Shown: one piece after another, positions 1 through 9,100 of the stretch
How positions within the stretch are numbered: the stretch's first letter is position 1
Layout of the letters: every line of letters starts with the position of its first letter
NCBI GenBank assembly: GCA_047974745.1
Contig: JBKECO010000020.1
Coordinates: forward strand, 37,055-101,054
DNA from: JBKECO01 sp047974745
GTDB taxonomy: Bacteria > Bacillota > Clostridia > Lachnospirales > Lachnospiraceae
Reading direction: 5' to 3'
DNA length: 64,000 nt
Translations under genes and position numbers: made by a program
Notes under the pieces: model-generated
Seen by the model: the letters and a program-made list of their open reading frames with translations, nothing else
Told to the model about the DNA's origin: nothing
The model's database searches: none

Positions 1-155
1 GCAGGCAAAAAAGCATAACCATTTTGAATTAATGTGTCATTATCTGTTAATGATGAAGTTACCAGCAGCACCATTGGCAGAATCGCCATAAGGGACAGAG
101 TCATCATAACGATATTGCCCATTATCTGAAATCGTCGTTCTTCTCTTGTTTTCAT
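1..155 (-). CDS. Carbohydrate ABC transporter permease (LplC/YtcP-like), N-terminal part only
   Basis: Only the first 51 codons are present; the rest lies beyond the left edge. The ATG at 155 follows a GAGAGGGG ribosome site. The visible protein begins with a short basic stretch (MKTREERR), then a hydrophobic segment (about residues 12-34) and a polar sequence (SSLTDND), as at the start of the second membrane subunit of oligosaccharide importers. It follows the other permease by 14 bases in the same direction, so a binding protein-permease-permease operon is the natural reading. The family call rests mostly on context because the conserved EAA loop is not in view. Confidence 0.75.
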   Translation of the reverse strand, partial: MKTREERRFQIMGNIVMMTLSLMAILPMVLLVTSSLTDNDTLIQNGYAFLP

Positions 156-169
156 TCTGATTCCCCTCT

Positions 170-1114
170 CTAAAACAGTGCGCTCTCTTTGTCAATTTTA
201 CTCACCACAAGATTTGCAGTCAGTACAAGTGCAAATCCTACCACTGACTGATATACACCGGCTGCAGCTGACATCGTGATATCGCCGAGCTCAAGAAGTC
301 CACGGTATACATAAGTATCAATCGTATTCGTGACAGGATACAGTGCTCCTGAATTCTGAGGCACCTGATAGAACAGTCCAAAATCGGAATAAAAAATTCT
401 TCCGATCGACATCAGGGTCAGCATGATGATCGTGGGCTTTAGCATCGGTATCGTAATTTTTGTGATCTGTTTCCACTTCGAAGCACCATCGATGGCTGCT
501 GCTTCATAATATGACCTGTCAAATCCCAATATCGTTGACAGATAAATAATGCAGACATATCCTACGCCCTTCCAGGTATTGACAAATACAAGAATGAAAG
601 GCCAGTATTGCTTTTCCGTATACCAGGAAACCGGCTCTTTTCCCATCCACTCGATTATCGTGTTATTGATAAATCCATTTTCCGTTGACAAAAATGCAAA
701 TACAAGATAGCTGACAATGACCATGGAGATCAAAAATGGCATCAGGATAGATGACTGGTAGAATTTCTTAAGCTTAGATGTCATTTCCGATAGAATAATC
801 GCAATTGCAATACCGCACACCGTATTCACAATGATGAATATGGTGTTATAACCCAGCGTATTTCTGGTTATAATATAGGCATCCTGGGTCTTGAAAAGAT
901 ATTTAAAATTGTCTAATCCTGCCCAATCGGATCCAAAGATCCCTTTTCTGGCATTGTAATCCTTAAATGCCAGCACCAGTCCCGGCAACGGCATATAATT
1001 ATTGATAAAAAGATACAACAGTCCCGGCAATGCCATGAAATAGACCGGAATACATCTTTTCATGCTTGTTTTGGATTTTCTTTTACTGCTTTTCGAAATC
1101 GTTTCCTGCTTCAT
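170..1114 (-). CDS. Carbohydrate ABC transporter permease (LplB/YteP-like)
   Basis: This 314-residue membrane protein is one of two inner-membrane subunits of a sugar importer. It has a basic N terminus (about residues 1-20), about six hydrophobic segments and the permease EAA loop seen as EAAAIDGASKWKQITKITIP in the second half, which docks on the ATPase. The length matches LplB-type permeases. The start has a GGGGAAGGTG site. It lies downstream of the binding-protein gene and 14 bases before the second permease. No ATPase gene is nearby; such importers commonly share a genome-wide MsmX-type ATPase. The sugar is unknown. Confidence 0.9.
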   Translation of the reverse strand: MKQETISKSSKRKSKTSMKRCIPVYFMALPGLLYLFINNYMPLPGLVLAFKDYNARKGIFGSDWAGLDNFKYLFKTQDAYIITRNTLGYNTIFIIVNTVCGIAIAIILSEMTSKLKKFYQSSILMPFLISMVIVSYLVFAFLSTENGFINNTIIEWMGKEPVSWYTEKQYWPFILVFVNTWKGVGYVCIIYLSTILGFDRSYYEAAAIDGASKWKQITKITIPMLKPTIIMLTLMSIGRIFYSDFGLFYQVPQNSGALYPVTNTIDTYVYRGLLELGDITMSAAAGVYQSVVGFALVLTANLVVSKIDKESALF

Positions 1115-1157
1115 ATATTCACCTTCCCCAAATTTATGAATTGTGACTTATAAGAAC

Positions 1158-1187
1158 AGGGCAGAAAAGCGCTTCCTTTTCTGCCCT
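1158..1187 (-). terminator. Intercistronic hairpin between binding protein and permease
   Basis: A perfect 12-bp stem (AGGGCAGAAAAG paired with CTTTTCTGCCCT, six-base loop) lies between the binding-protein gene and the permeases. On the minus strand it is followed by a broken T-rich stretch (TGTTCTTAT) rather than a clean run. It is best read as a leaky terminator or 3'-end stabiliser that lets the binding protein be made in excess of the membrane subunits, which is common in ABC operons. Confidence 0.6.
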
Positions 1188-1194
1188 ATTCCAC

Positions 1195-2748
1195 TTATTT
1201 CACGCCATTATCAGCTGCCCACTGATCCAGTGCGGCTTGTTTTGCTTCCATATAAGTCTGCAATCCAGCAGATTGAAGCTTAGACTCGAATTCTGCAATG
1301 GATGTATCAGGGTCTGCAAATCCATAGAATAATGCTTTTCCATATTCGTTATAGACATTCATTAGTGCTGTATATTCACTTGCCACACTGCTGTTGTCAA
1401 AAGCGAATCCCAAAGCCTTGGATTTTACTGATTCCTTATTAAAGGTCTCCATCTTTGTCCAAATATCCAGACTGTCACCTTCCCATATTTCTGCAATGAA
1501 CTGATTTGGCAGCTGCCAGTTCACGTTATTATAATATTGTGAGCTTTCTGCGGTAATTCCCTCTGCGAAGGTAATGTGTCCATCCTCCGTTTTCTGGTAC
1601 TCTACCCCTTCCTCTCCCCAGCATAGCAGGTTCGAGAGATAAGGATCGCTATAGAAAGCATTCAGGACTTTCATTGCAAGAACAGGATCCTCCGTTCCAG
1701 AATTGATACACCATGGCATTGCTGCTACTGAAGATGCTTTCATAAAATCTTCACCGCACTGGAAGATGATCATCTCTCTTCCGCAAAGGTTGCTTTCCTG
1801 TTGTTTGATTCCTGGCTTCGTTGCTGTCAGATAGGACATGACTGTACCTGCTTTTGCCTGTGATGTCGCAGCAGTATCATCTGTCAGTGCATCCTGTGAC
1901 ATGTAGCCAAGCTGATTCCAGTTATACATCATTGAGCAGAGTTCATAAAATGCTTCACTCGTAAACATATCTTCTACGACCATACTATTCTCCGGATCCA
2001 GCAATACACCAAAATTATCTCCGCCGACCGCATCCACTGCAGGTCCTTGTGTCAGTGTTGCTTCCTGCGGCATCAATACATATTTATCAGGATATGCTTC
2101 ATGCAGCTGTGCATAGATCGTATTGATCTCGTCAAATGTAGAATAAATGATTTCACTATCTTCAGATTCGTATTTAGAGCTGTAATCATACCCAATGGTA
2201 TCCAGGTATTCTGCACCAATGGCAAATCCGTACATACCAATTGCCATATCACGCTGATTTGGCAGACCATATAAAATACCATCGATCCTGCAGGCATTAA
2301 TATAATCGGCATCCAATGTTGTCAGAATGTCTGCACCATGGGTCGCAATCAGGTCATCTTCCTCTAGATCTAGTGTATATCCTTTGTTGACACTAGAGGT
2401 ATATCCAATTGAAATAGCATTGAAAATATCGACTTGCTCACCAGAGGAAAGCATGAGCGTAAGATTCTGATTATACGATGCTGCATCCATGATTTCCAGC
2501 TGTACATTTGCCCCAACTGTCTCTCTCGTATATTCACTGATTTTTTCTTCGATCCTGTCAATTCCGGCAGGCGGTCCCGTCCAATTCATAAATGCAAGGA
2601 CTACAGTCGGATAGTCCCCACTATCCGTTGATGCAGTTGCTCCCGTATCCGAAACACTGTCACCAGTATCGGAACTGCTGCCACCGCAGCCGGCGAGTAA
2701 TGTAGTCACCATGATCGAACATAAAGCAAAAGCCACAATTTTTTTCAT
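1195..2748 (-). CDS. Extracellular solute-binding lipoprotein of a sugar ABC importer (LplA-like)
   Basis: This 517-residue protein starts MKKIVAFALC and has a lipoprotein signal ending in a LLAGCGG lipobox, so it is anchored outside the membrane. The body looks like a family 1 solute-binding protein of the long LplA type, with a C-terminal region resembling DUF3502. The ATG at 2748 is chosen over an upstream in-frame codon at 2802 because GGAGAGGG lies just before it and the signal peptide begins there. It is the first gene of an operon with two permeases, transcribed away from a YesM/YesN-like two-component pair that probably senses the same carbohydrate. The ligand cannot be told from sequence. 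Confidence 0.9.
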   Translation of the reverse strand: MKKIVAFALCSIMVTTLLAGCGGSSSDTGDSVSDTGATASTDSGDYPTVVLAFMNWTGPPAGIDRIEEKISEYTRETVGANVQLEIMDAASYNQNLTLMLSSGEQVDIFNAISIGYTSSVNKGYTLDLEEDDLIATHGADILTTLDADYINACRIDGILYGLPNQRDMAIGMYGFAIGAEYLDTIGYDYSSKYESEDSEIIYSTFDEINTIYAQLHEAYPDKYVLMPQEATLTQGPAVDAVGGDNFGVLLDPENSMVVEDMFTSEAFYELCSMMYNWNQLGYMSQDALTDDTAATSQAKAGTVMSYLTATKPGIKQQESNLCGREMIIFQCGEDFMKASSVAAMPWCINSGTEDPVLAMKVLNAFYSDPYLSNLLCWGEEGVEYQKTEDGHITFAEGITAESSQYYNNVNWQLPNQFIAEIWEGDSLDIWTKMETFNKESVKSKALGFAFDNSSVASEYTALMNVYNEYGKALFYGFADPDTSIAEFESKLQSAGLQTYMEAKQAALDQWAADNGVK

Positions 2749-2807
2749 AGATCCCTCTCCTTTTCTTTGTTTAATTCGTACAATTTCTTTGACTACTAAC
2801 AATATTT

Positions 2808-2837
2808 ATTATATAATTTTAATAATTCCAAATGCAA
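2808..2837 (-). promoter_or_regulatory. Promoter of the sugar-importer operon
   Basis: On the minus strand TTGCAT (2832-2837) and TATAAT (2808-2813) are separated by 18 bases, a good sigma-A promoter about 60 bases before the binding-protein start. The surrounding sequence is very A+T rich. It lies in the gap shared with the divergent histidine kinase gene, so the response regulator at 4727 could act here. Confidence 0.55.
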
Positions 2838-2910
2838 TTCACTTTTCTTAGTTTTTATTGCACTCTTCTTAGATATAAAATTTCATGGCCTGGTCCGGAG
2901 GAGATTTCCA

Positions 2911-4716
2911 TTGCGCAATGCTTTGTTTTATGGCAGACAGTTTTTCATACAGCTCTATCGCAGGTGCAGCAGAATGCGTTTTTCCAGATACTCATTGAGA
3001 AAAAGAATCTCCATTTTCTCCTTTGCATTGATATTCGTCCTTTCAATATCCCTGATTTTCTCCTACTATATTTATTACAATTCGCTGCTGAATAATACTT
3101 ACAAGAACCTGTCCGAATCCCTGAATCTGTACTGTGATCAGCTGTCTGATGATTTCGACTCGGTGGAGGATACTCTTTACACGTACTCCGTCAGCAATAC
3201 GGATGTAGGTCTTTTGACTACATTAAATTCACCCTCGGATACCATTACATACAGGATTCGAGTCCATCAGCTTCTTAATAATACGATTCCCTATCTATCG
3301 AATATTGATGGGCTCTTTATCTATGCACCAAGAACAGACAGTTATGTTTCCAGCTTTCACATTAACACATCTTCGCAATTCAACGAATATGTAAAATCAC
3401 TTGCCAGGTCTGATTTCCGTGAATTTGAGGGAATCACCGGCTATACAACAGACTGGTTCTTCGTTACACATGACAGTGATGTATTTTTGCTGCGTATAAT
3501 CAAAACGCCTTATTCCGTCATGGGCGCCTGGACAAATGTTGACAAGCTGACTGCCTCTCTGAAAGAAATGTCGATTCTGGATGCCGATTATCTATTTATG
3601 TCTGAGGACGGTCAGATTTATTCCGGTGCCGGCTGGTCCAGTGACAGCCTGCCAGGATTCAGCAGTGATTTTCAGGTGATTACAGATAACAGCCGCCAGA
3701 AGTTCCTGCAGATTTCATCAAAGCTCAATTTCAGCTCCTTTTATCTGACCATGCTGATCCCCGACTCTACCATACAGTCTGCACTTATGCCCCTTTATCG
3801 TTCTTATCTGATCCTCCTGATCATCGTGGTGATTTTTTTAGTTCTGCTTTCTCTGTCCGTCAGCAGATTTTTGAACAAGCCACTCTCTGCACTCAGAACA
3901 GCTTCCGAGCAGGTGCAGAACGGTTACGAGATTTCATTGGCCAAATCCCAGGAACGGTGTATTGAGGTATTGGAAATAGAGTCTGCGATTCAATACCTAT
4001 ATGATGAAATTTCAGGACTCAAGATCAATATCTATGAGGCGAGGATCGCAAAGACCGAATTCGAGCTGCAGTACCTCAAATCTCAGGTCGCACCTCATTT
4101 TCTTATCAACTGTCTGGCTACGATACCCTCCATTCAGTCTGCTGAAAATGGGGGAGAGCTGTTACAAAAGATGATACGCACCTTATCCGAGCATCTGAGA
4201 TATACCTTAAGCAGTAATGATATGGTATCTGTATCCACTGAGCTCTACTATGTAAAAAATTATATTGAGCTGACGCAGATCCGTTTCCCGGATTCTCTGC
4301 GATTTTGTCTAGATATGGATAGCGACTGTCAGACAGCATCGATCTGCCCTCTGCTGATCCTTATGCTGACTGAGAATACGATTAAATATAATATTGTGAT
4401 GGGAGAAATCTTAAAACTAAAAATCAATGGTGACATTGAATATGAAGGTGACAAAAAACGGATCCATATCACTCACATAGATTCAGGAGATGGATTTTCA
4501 GATACGATATTAGATAAGCTGAATCATTTCGAAAAACTACAGGCGGAACAGATCACCGGTAACAAAATTGGGTTATACAATATTTTAAAAAGAACTATTC
4601 TTCTATATGGGGAATCTGCCCGAGTCATCTTTTCGAATGAGCCGGGATGGGGTGCAAGAATAGATATCCTGCTTCCCTATTTGGAATATCCTGGAATCAT
4701 ACGAACAAAGGGGTGA
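2911..4716 (+). CDS. Sensor histidine kinase, YesM family
   Basis: This 601-residue membrane sensor has a first transmembrane segment at about residues 33-56, an extracellular domain to about 297, a second transmembrane segment at 298-318, a HAMP-like linker, and a His_kinase domain whose phospho-acceptor is H396 (APHFLIN). An N box (LTENTIKYN) and a G box (GNKIGLYN) follow. The start is TTG at 2911, supported by GGAGGAG six to eight bases upstream; an internal ATG at 2974 is the alternative and lacks as good a site. The response regulator begins 10 bases after its stop. Such pairs typically induce the neighbouring carbohydrate importer. Confidence 0.92.
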   Translation: MRNALFYGRQFFIQLYRRCSRMRFSRYSLRKRISIFSFALIFVLSISLIFSYYIYYNSLLNNTYKNLSESLNLYCDQLSDDFDSVEDTLYTYSVSNTDVGLLTTLNSPSDTITYRIRVHQLLNNTIPYLSNIDGLFIYAPRTDSYVSSFHINTSSQFNEYVKSLARSDFREFEGITGYTTDWFFVTHDSDVFLLRIIKTPYSVMGAWTNVDKLTASLKEMSILDADYLFMSEDGQIYSGAGWSSDSLPGFSSDFQVITDNSRQKFLQISSKLNFSSFYLTMLIPDSTIQSALMPLYRSYLILLIIVVIFLVLLSLSVSRFLNKPLSALRTASEQVQNGYEISLAKSQERCIEVLEIESAIQYLYDEISGLKINIYEARIAKTEFELQYLKSQVAPHFLINCLATIPSIQSAENGGELLQKMIRTLSEHLRYTLSSNDMVSVSTELYYVKNYIELTQIRFPDSLRFCLDMDSDCQTASICPLLILMLTENTIKYNIVMGEILKLKINGDIEYEGDKKRIHITHIDSGDGFSDTILDKLNHFEKLQAEQITGNKIGLYNILKRTILLYGESARVIFSNEPGWGARIDILLPYLEYPGIIRTKG

Positions 4717-4726
4717 GGAGGGTGCT

Positions 4727-5482
4727 ATGAATATCTTGATACTGGACGACGAATATTTTATTGTAAAAGGGATTGCGGAAGGAATTGACTGGACTTCACT
4801 TGGGATTCAAAAGCAGTTCTTGGCCTATAGTGTAAGGCAGGCAAAAACAATTCTGGAGGGAAAGGAAGATATTGACATCATAATTTCTGATATTGAAATG
4901 CCACGGGAAAGTGGGCTGGATCTGGCGGAATGGCTGATTGAGAACAATCAGGCTCCTGTCGTCATATTTTTGACAGGTCACGAAAGCTTTCCCTATGCTC
5001 AGCATGCAATTCGGCTCAAGGTATTTTCTTATATCATAAAACCCGTGAAAATGCTGGAGCTGCAGCATGAAATTTCACGGGCAATCGTTGAATTTAAAAG
5101 AAGACAACTAACACAGACAAAGCACCTTCAGATCGAGGAGGAACTTGCGTATAACAGTTCTGATTCCATCAGCCAGATCATGGAATACATTCGAGAACAT
5201 CTTTTTGAAACAGATCTCAACCGATCTAAAATAGCAGAGAGCGTTCCCATGAACCCCGACTACCTGTCTTATCTGTTCCATAAAAAAACATCAGTATCAC
5301 TCAATAGTTATATTCAGAATGAACGAATGAATATGGCAAAAAAATTACTCTCGAAAACGAATCTGAGTGTTCAGGATATCTGTGCAAAATGCGGGTTTTC
5401 CAGTGTTTCCTATTTTCATAGACAATTCAAAAAAATGTGTAACGACACTCCTCTCCAATACAGAAGCAAGCATCAGTCCTGA
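4727..5482 (+). CDS. Response regulator with AraC-type DNA-binding domain (YesN-like)
   Basis: The 251-residue protein has a receiver domain with acidic residues D7 and D8, phospho-acceptor D55 (IISDIEMP), T83 and K105. An AraC-type helix-turn-helix pair follows from about residue 150 to the end. It is shorter than most YesN proteins because the linker between the two domains is minimal. It is cotranscribed with the kinase at 2911 and presumably activates the divergent sugar-importer operon. The GAGGAGGG ribosome site sits six bases before the ATG. Confidence 0.93.
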   Translation: MNILILDDEYFIVKGIAEGIDWTSLGIQKQFLAYSVRQAKTILEGKEDIDIIISDIEMPRESGLDLAEWLIENNQAPVVIFLTGHESFPYAQHAIRLKVFSYIIKPVKMLELQHEISRAIVEFKRRQLTQTKHLQIEEELAYNSSDSISQIMEYIREHLFETDLNRSKIAESVPMNPDYLSYLFHKKTSVSLNSYIQNERMNMAKKLLSKTNLSVQDICAKCGFSSVSYFHRQFKKMCNDTPLQYRSKHQS

Positions 5483-5518
5483 TCTTTTTCCTAGGTTCCA
5501 CCAGCGTGCATACAAACC

Positions 5519-6010
5519 TTATATGCCTTTTTCGGACTTGATATTATAAACATTATCTACAAAATCATATAATCCATCTACCATCTTCAGACCTGTCAAC
5601 AGTAAGGTCATGGAATCTGGTTTTAATTTAATCAAGGCAATGAGATCCTCAAGGGATATAATTTTATTGTCGACCAGACCAAGGATCTCATCCAGGATGA
5701 GCATATCTACCTCGTCGGTGGTCAGTACCTTTTTGGCAAAATTAATTCCATTCTTTATATTCTGGATTTCCTCTAACTTCTCCTGATCATCCAGGTCCGT
5801 GTAATCTTCATCTGACTTCTCAAATCGAAAAATTTTGATCTCTGGTTCCAGTCGCCTTAAGTATTCTTGCTCTGCAGATGTACGAAACTTCATGAACTGA
5901 ATAATAAATACATTCATTCCATCCTGGGAAACACCACGAACCGCTCTTCCGAGAGCTGCAGTGGATTTCCCTTTTCCACCACCATAATACACTTGTACAA
6001 GTCCACTCAT
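5519..6010 (-). CDS. cobO: Cob(I)yrinic acid a,c-diamide adenosyltransferase (BtuR/CobO/CobP family)
   Basis: The 163-residue protein has the family's N-terminal P-loop (GGGKGKST), the IIQFMK strand and a Walker-B-like LILDEIL. The family transfers the 5'-deoxyadenosyl group of ATP to cobalt, giving adenosylcobalamin. It is somewhat shorter than typical members: the C-terminal stretch that usually follows the LTGR motif is reduced, and the arginine of that motif reads as leucine (LLTGLKM). No cobalamin synthesis gene or B12 riboswitch is adjacent, so it may be a salvage enzyme. Adenosylcobalamin would be needed by the ethanolamine ammonia-lyase at 49889. Confidence 0.85.
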   Translation of the reverse strand: MSGLVQVYYGGGKGKSTAALGRAVRGVSQDGMNVFIIQFMKFRTSAEQEYLRRLEPEIKIFRFEKSDEDYTDLDDQEKLEEIQNIKNGINFAKKVLTTDEVDMLILDEILGLVDNKIISLEDLIALIKLKPDSMTLLLTGLKMVDGLYDFVDNVYNIKSEKGI

Positions 6011-6111
6011 AATACTATTTCCCTTCTGCCTCAGCAGGATCAGTTCAACAAATAGATTGGTAATGATTTGATAAATCTATCATATTTTATGTGAAATTGC
6101 AAACAGCATAC

Positions 6112-9100
6112 TTAAAATGTTTTCATTTTTCCAATACAGGCCATCAGCTTGATCGAATAAAGGGGATCTGTTGCCCATTTACCATTTCCAAGATTCTGTA
6201 CATATACGGCCGACCCTCTTGTAACGTATTTAAATCTCGGATCCACGCAGGTCTGATTAAGTGCCTCTTTACTTGCATAAGCCTTAAGATGCTGGACCTG
6301 TGCCCGCAGTCCAATTCTAACAGATGCAAAGGTCGCCCCTGCTGCTCCATTGTCAGTTGCACCGATTCCACCAAAGTTGCATTGCTCCGCCTTGACCTGA
6401 CCACCAAATTTCAAGTATCCCGTCTCAACTGCTACCTGTGCAAACAATACTTCCGCTCTTACTCCCTCTGCCTCTGCTTCTTCCATTACGATCGCAATGA
6501 ACTCTTCGATTGTCGCTGCTCCCTTTTGGGAATAGACACTGGCTGGATAGACTCCATATCCGGACTTATAAAATGCCAGAAGCTGTGCTGCAGTTACCGT
6601 CGTATCGCCCATAATACTGTAGTTCTCAGTCGTTGGCTGCTCTGTTGGTGTCTCTGTCGATTCCGATGGTGCTGTGGTGATCGATACCGGCTGCGAATAC
6701 AGACTGTAATCATAATCTCCTGAACTGATCCGCTCAAAAGCCCTCACTCGGTAAAAATAGGTGGTTCCTTCAGATAGACCTATATCCTGATAATTGAGTT
6801 CCTTTGTCCAGGTCAGTCTTTCACCAATACTGTTTGGAGAAGTACTCCGATAGATCTCATAGCCTCTTGCACCCTCTGTTTTGCCCCAGCTTAGATCCGT
6901 TCGTGTATTCTCTGATAACACTGATGTGACAACGGGGCTCCTTAATGTTGTAACTCTGACTGCATCCGACAGCACACCGATCATCGTCTCGTTGTCGCCT
7001 CTTCTGTAGACAGTGACCTTATAATAATATGTCTCTCCCTTAGCTACTTTTTTATCTCTGTAAAAGGTAGTGGCATTGCTTGTAATCGTAGTGATCAGCT
7101 TATAGGTGCCGTTGCGTGAAGTCGATCTGTATATCTTATAACCGGACGTATTTGTTACTCGTTCCCAGGTCAGATCTGCATTTCCAGAGGGGCTGCACTG
7201 TGCACTGATAAAGGCAGTCTCACGAATCGGTCTCGAACTTTTGATATTTGAGAGATCACCACTCCCAGATGTGCCTAAGCTTGGCGATTTTGCAGCTACC
7301 TTGTAGTAATAACGAGCATTCAGATCTGCTGCTTTATCTACATAGGTCAAGACATCTGCAGCAACGGAAGCAATATATTTGTAAGTTCCACGCTTTGACG
7401 TGGAACGATAGATCCTATAACCGTTCGCACCTTCTACACCTTCCCATAAAAGCTGCAGCCTCGTTCCCGAAGCTGCAGTAACAGATACAAGATTTGGCGT
7501 GCCTGGCACGAGAACCTCATATACCCCATTATAGGAACCGTAACCGGTAGACCCATCTACTGAATTCCGTGCTTTTATTTTATAGTAGTAAGTCACACCT
7601 GCTTCTACTTTTTTATCAACATATGAAGTTGTACTTCCAGAGCTAATGGTCTTGATCCTTACATAATTCCCGTCAGGCGATGTGCTTCGATATATTCTGT
7701 ATCCATTTGCGCCACTTGTCTTGCTCCACTTGATCTCGGTGGATGTTCCAGATTTAGATCTGACATACTTTACAGCAACAGTGTCAACTGTGTGAGAATA
7801 TGCGTAATCACTTTTCCCACTCCAGCCTTTGACTCCATTATTATAGACAAATGCGGATATTTTGTAATAATAGTTCTTTCCTGTCTTTAGACCTGAATCC
7901 ACATAGGAAGTGGTTGTTGGATCCACAACAGTTCCAACAAGATAGTAGGTCCCATTTTTCTTGGTCGCTCTTGATATCGCATATCCATCTACATTATCTG
8001 AACCTGTCCATTTTATATAGATTGATTCCGAATCCAAAGATCTCGCTTTGACCTTGGATGCCTGGGCTGCAGTCTTTCCTCCCAGAACGGTGCTGTATTC
8101 ACTTGCGATTGTTTCAGAGCCATCATACATGATCGCACGAACCTTATAGTAATACACTTTTCCGGTCTTCACATTGCCGTCTGTATAATATAGTTTTCCA
8201 TCCTTGATTGTTTTTAAGAATTTAAAGGTTCCATCTGCTGAGGTCGAACGATAGATCCGGTAATTGTCTGCACCCGTAACAGCGCCCCAGCTTATCAACA
8301 ACTTCTCGCTATTCTTTGAGGTGACCTGTTCGAGAACCGGTGTCATCAATGTGACAGGCGTTTCGATTGTGCCTGTCTTCGAAAGACCATAATACTGGGC
8401 AATGCCCGTTGCATTGGCGACTCCTAGTTTTTGCAGCTTTGCATCAGAGCTTAAGTAATTCTGATAATCACTATCATTTGACAAGAATCCATGCTCGACC
8501 AGAATAGCCGGAATTCCCAAAAGTTTATTTTCCCGAATCACTCCAAGATAGTCTGCCAGGGATCCATCCGGGTAGGTTGTTCCATTTTCAGAATTTCTGA
8601 TCAGGATTCCCCTGTTCGTGAAACCAAGCGATACCAGGTTCGTCAAAATTTCAGCGGCAACATTCTTTCCGGTCTTGCCTGCAGAGGCATTGTAATTTGA
8701 GTTCGGATAATAAACAGATGCACCATTGGCTGTTGAATTTGTATAGGCATCCACATGTAAACTGACAAAGAGATCTGCTCCCACACTATCTGCATAGGCT
8801 GCTCGCTGGGCAAGTGTTAAATAGGTATCACCTGTTCTGGTAAGGAATACCTTGACTCCCTGATATTGTTCCAATTCAGCTTTTGCATACTGGGCAATTT
8901 TTAATGTCAAGACTTTCTCATAGGCTCCATTACGAGTTGCACCCGTGTCAGCACCTCCATGTCCTGGATCCAGAACTACTACAATGGTGCCTGCCCCAGT
9001 CGCATCGATCCCTGCTGAATATTTCGAAACTCCTGTCTGCATACTCGCACTTGCTATTACATCACTCAGCTCGGAAACAGTGGCTGCTGATCCATTACTA

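Noticed and set aside
6011..6111. ATAGATT/AATCTAT hairpin (6052-6080) as a terminator of the adenosyltransferase or hydrolase genes
   Set aside because: It lies upstream of the adenosyltransferase start and downstream of nothing it should end on that strand except by read-through; the stem is only seven A+T-rich pairs with no T run.
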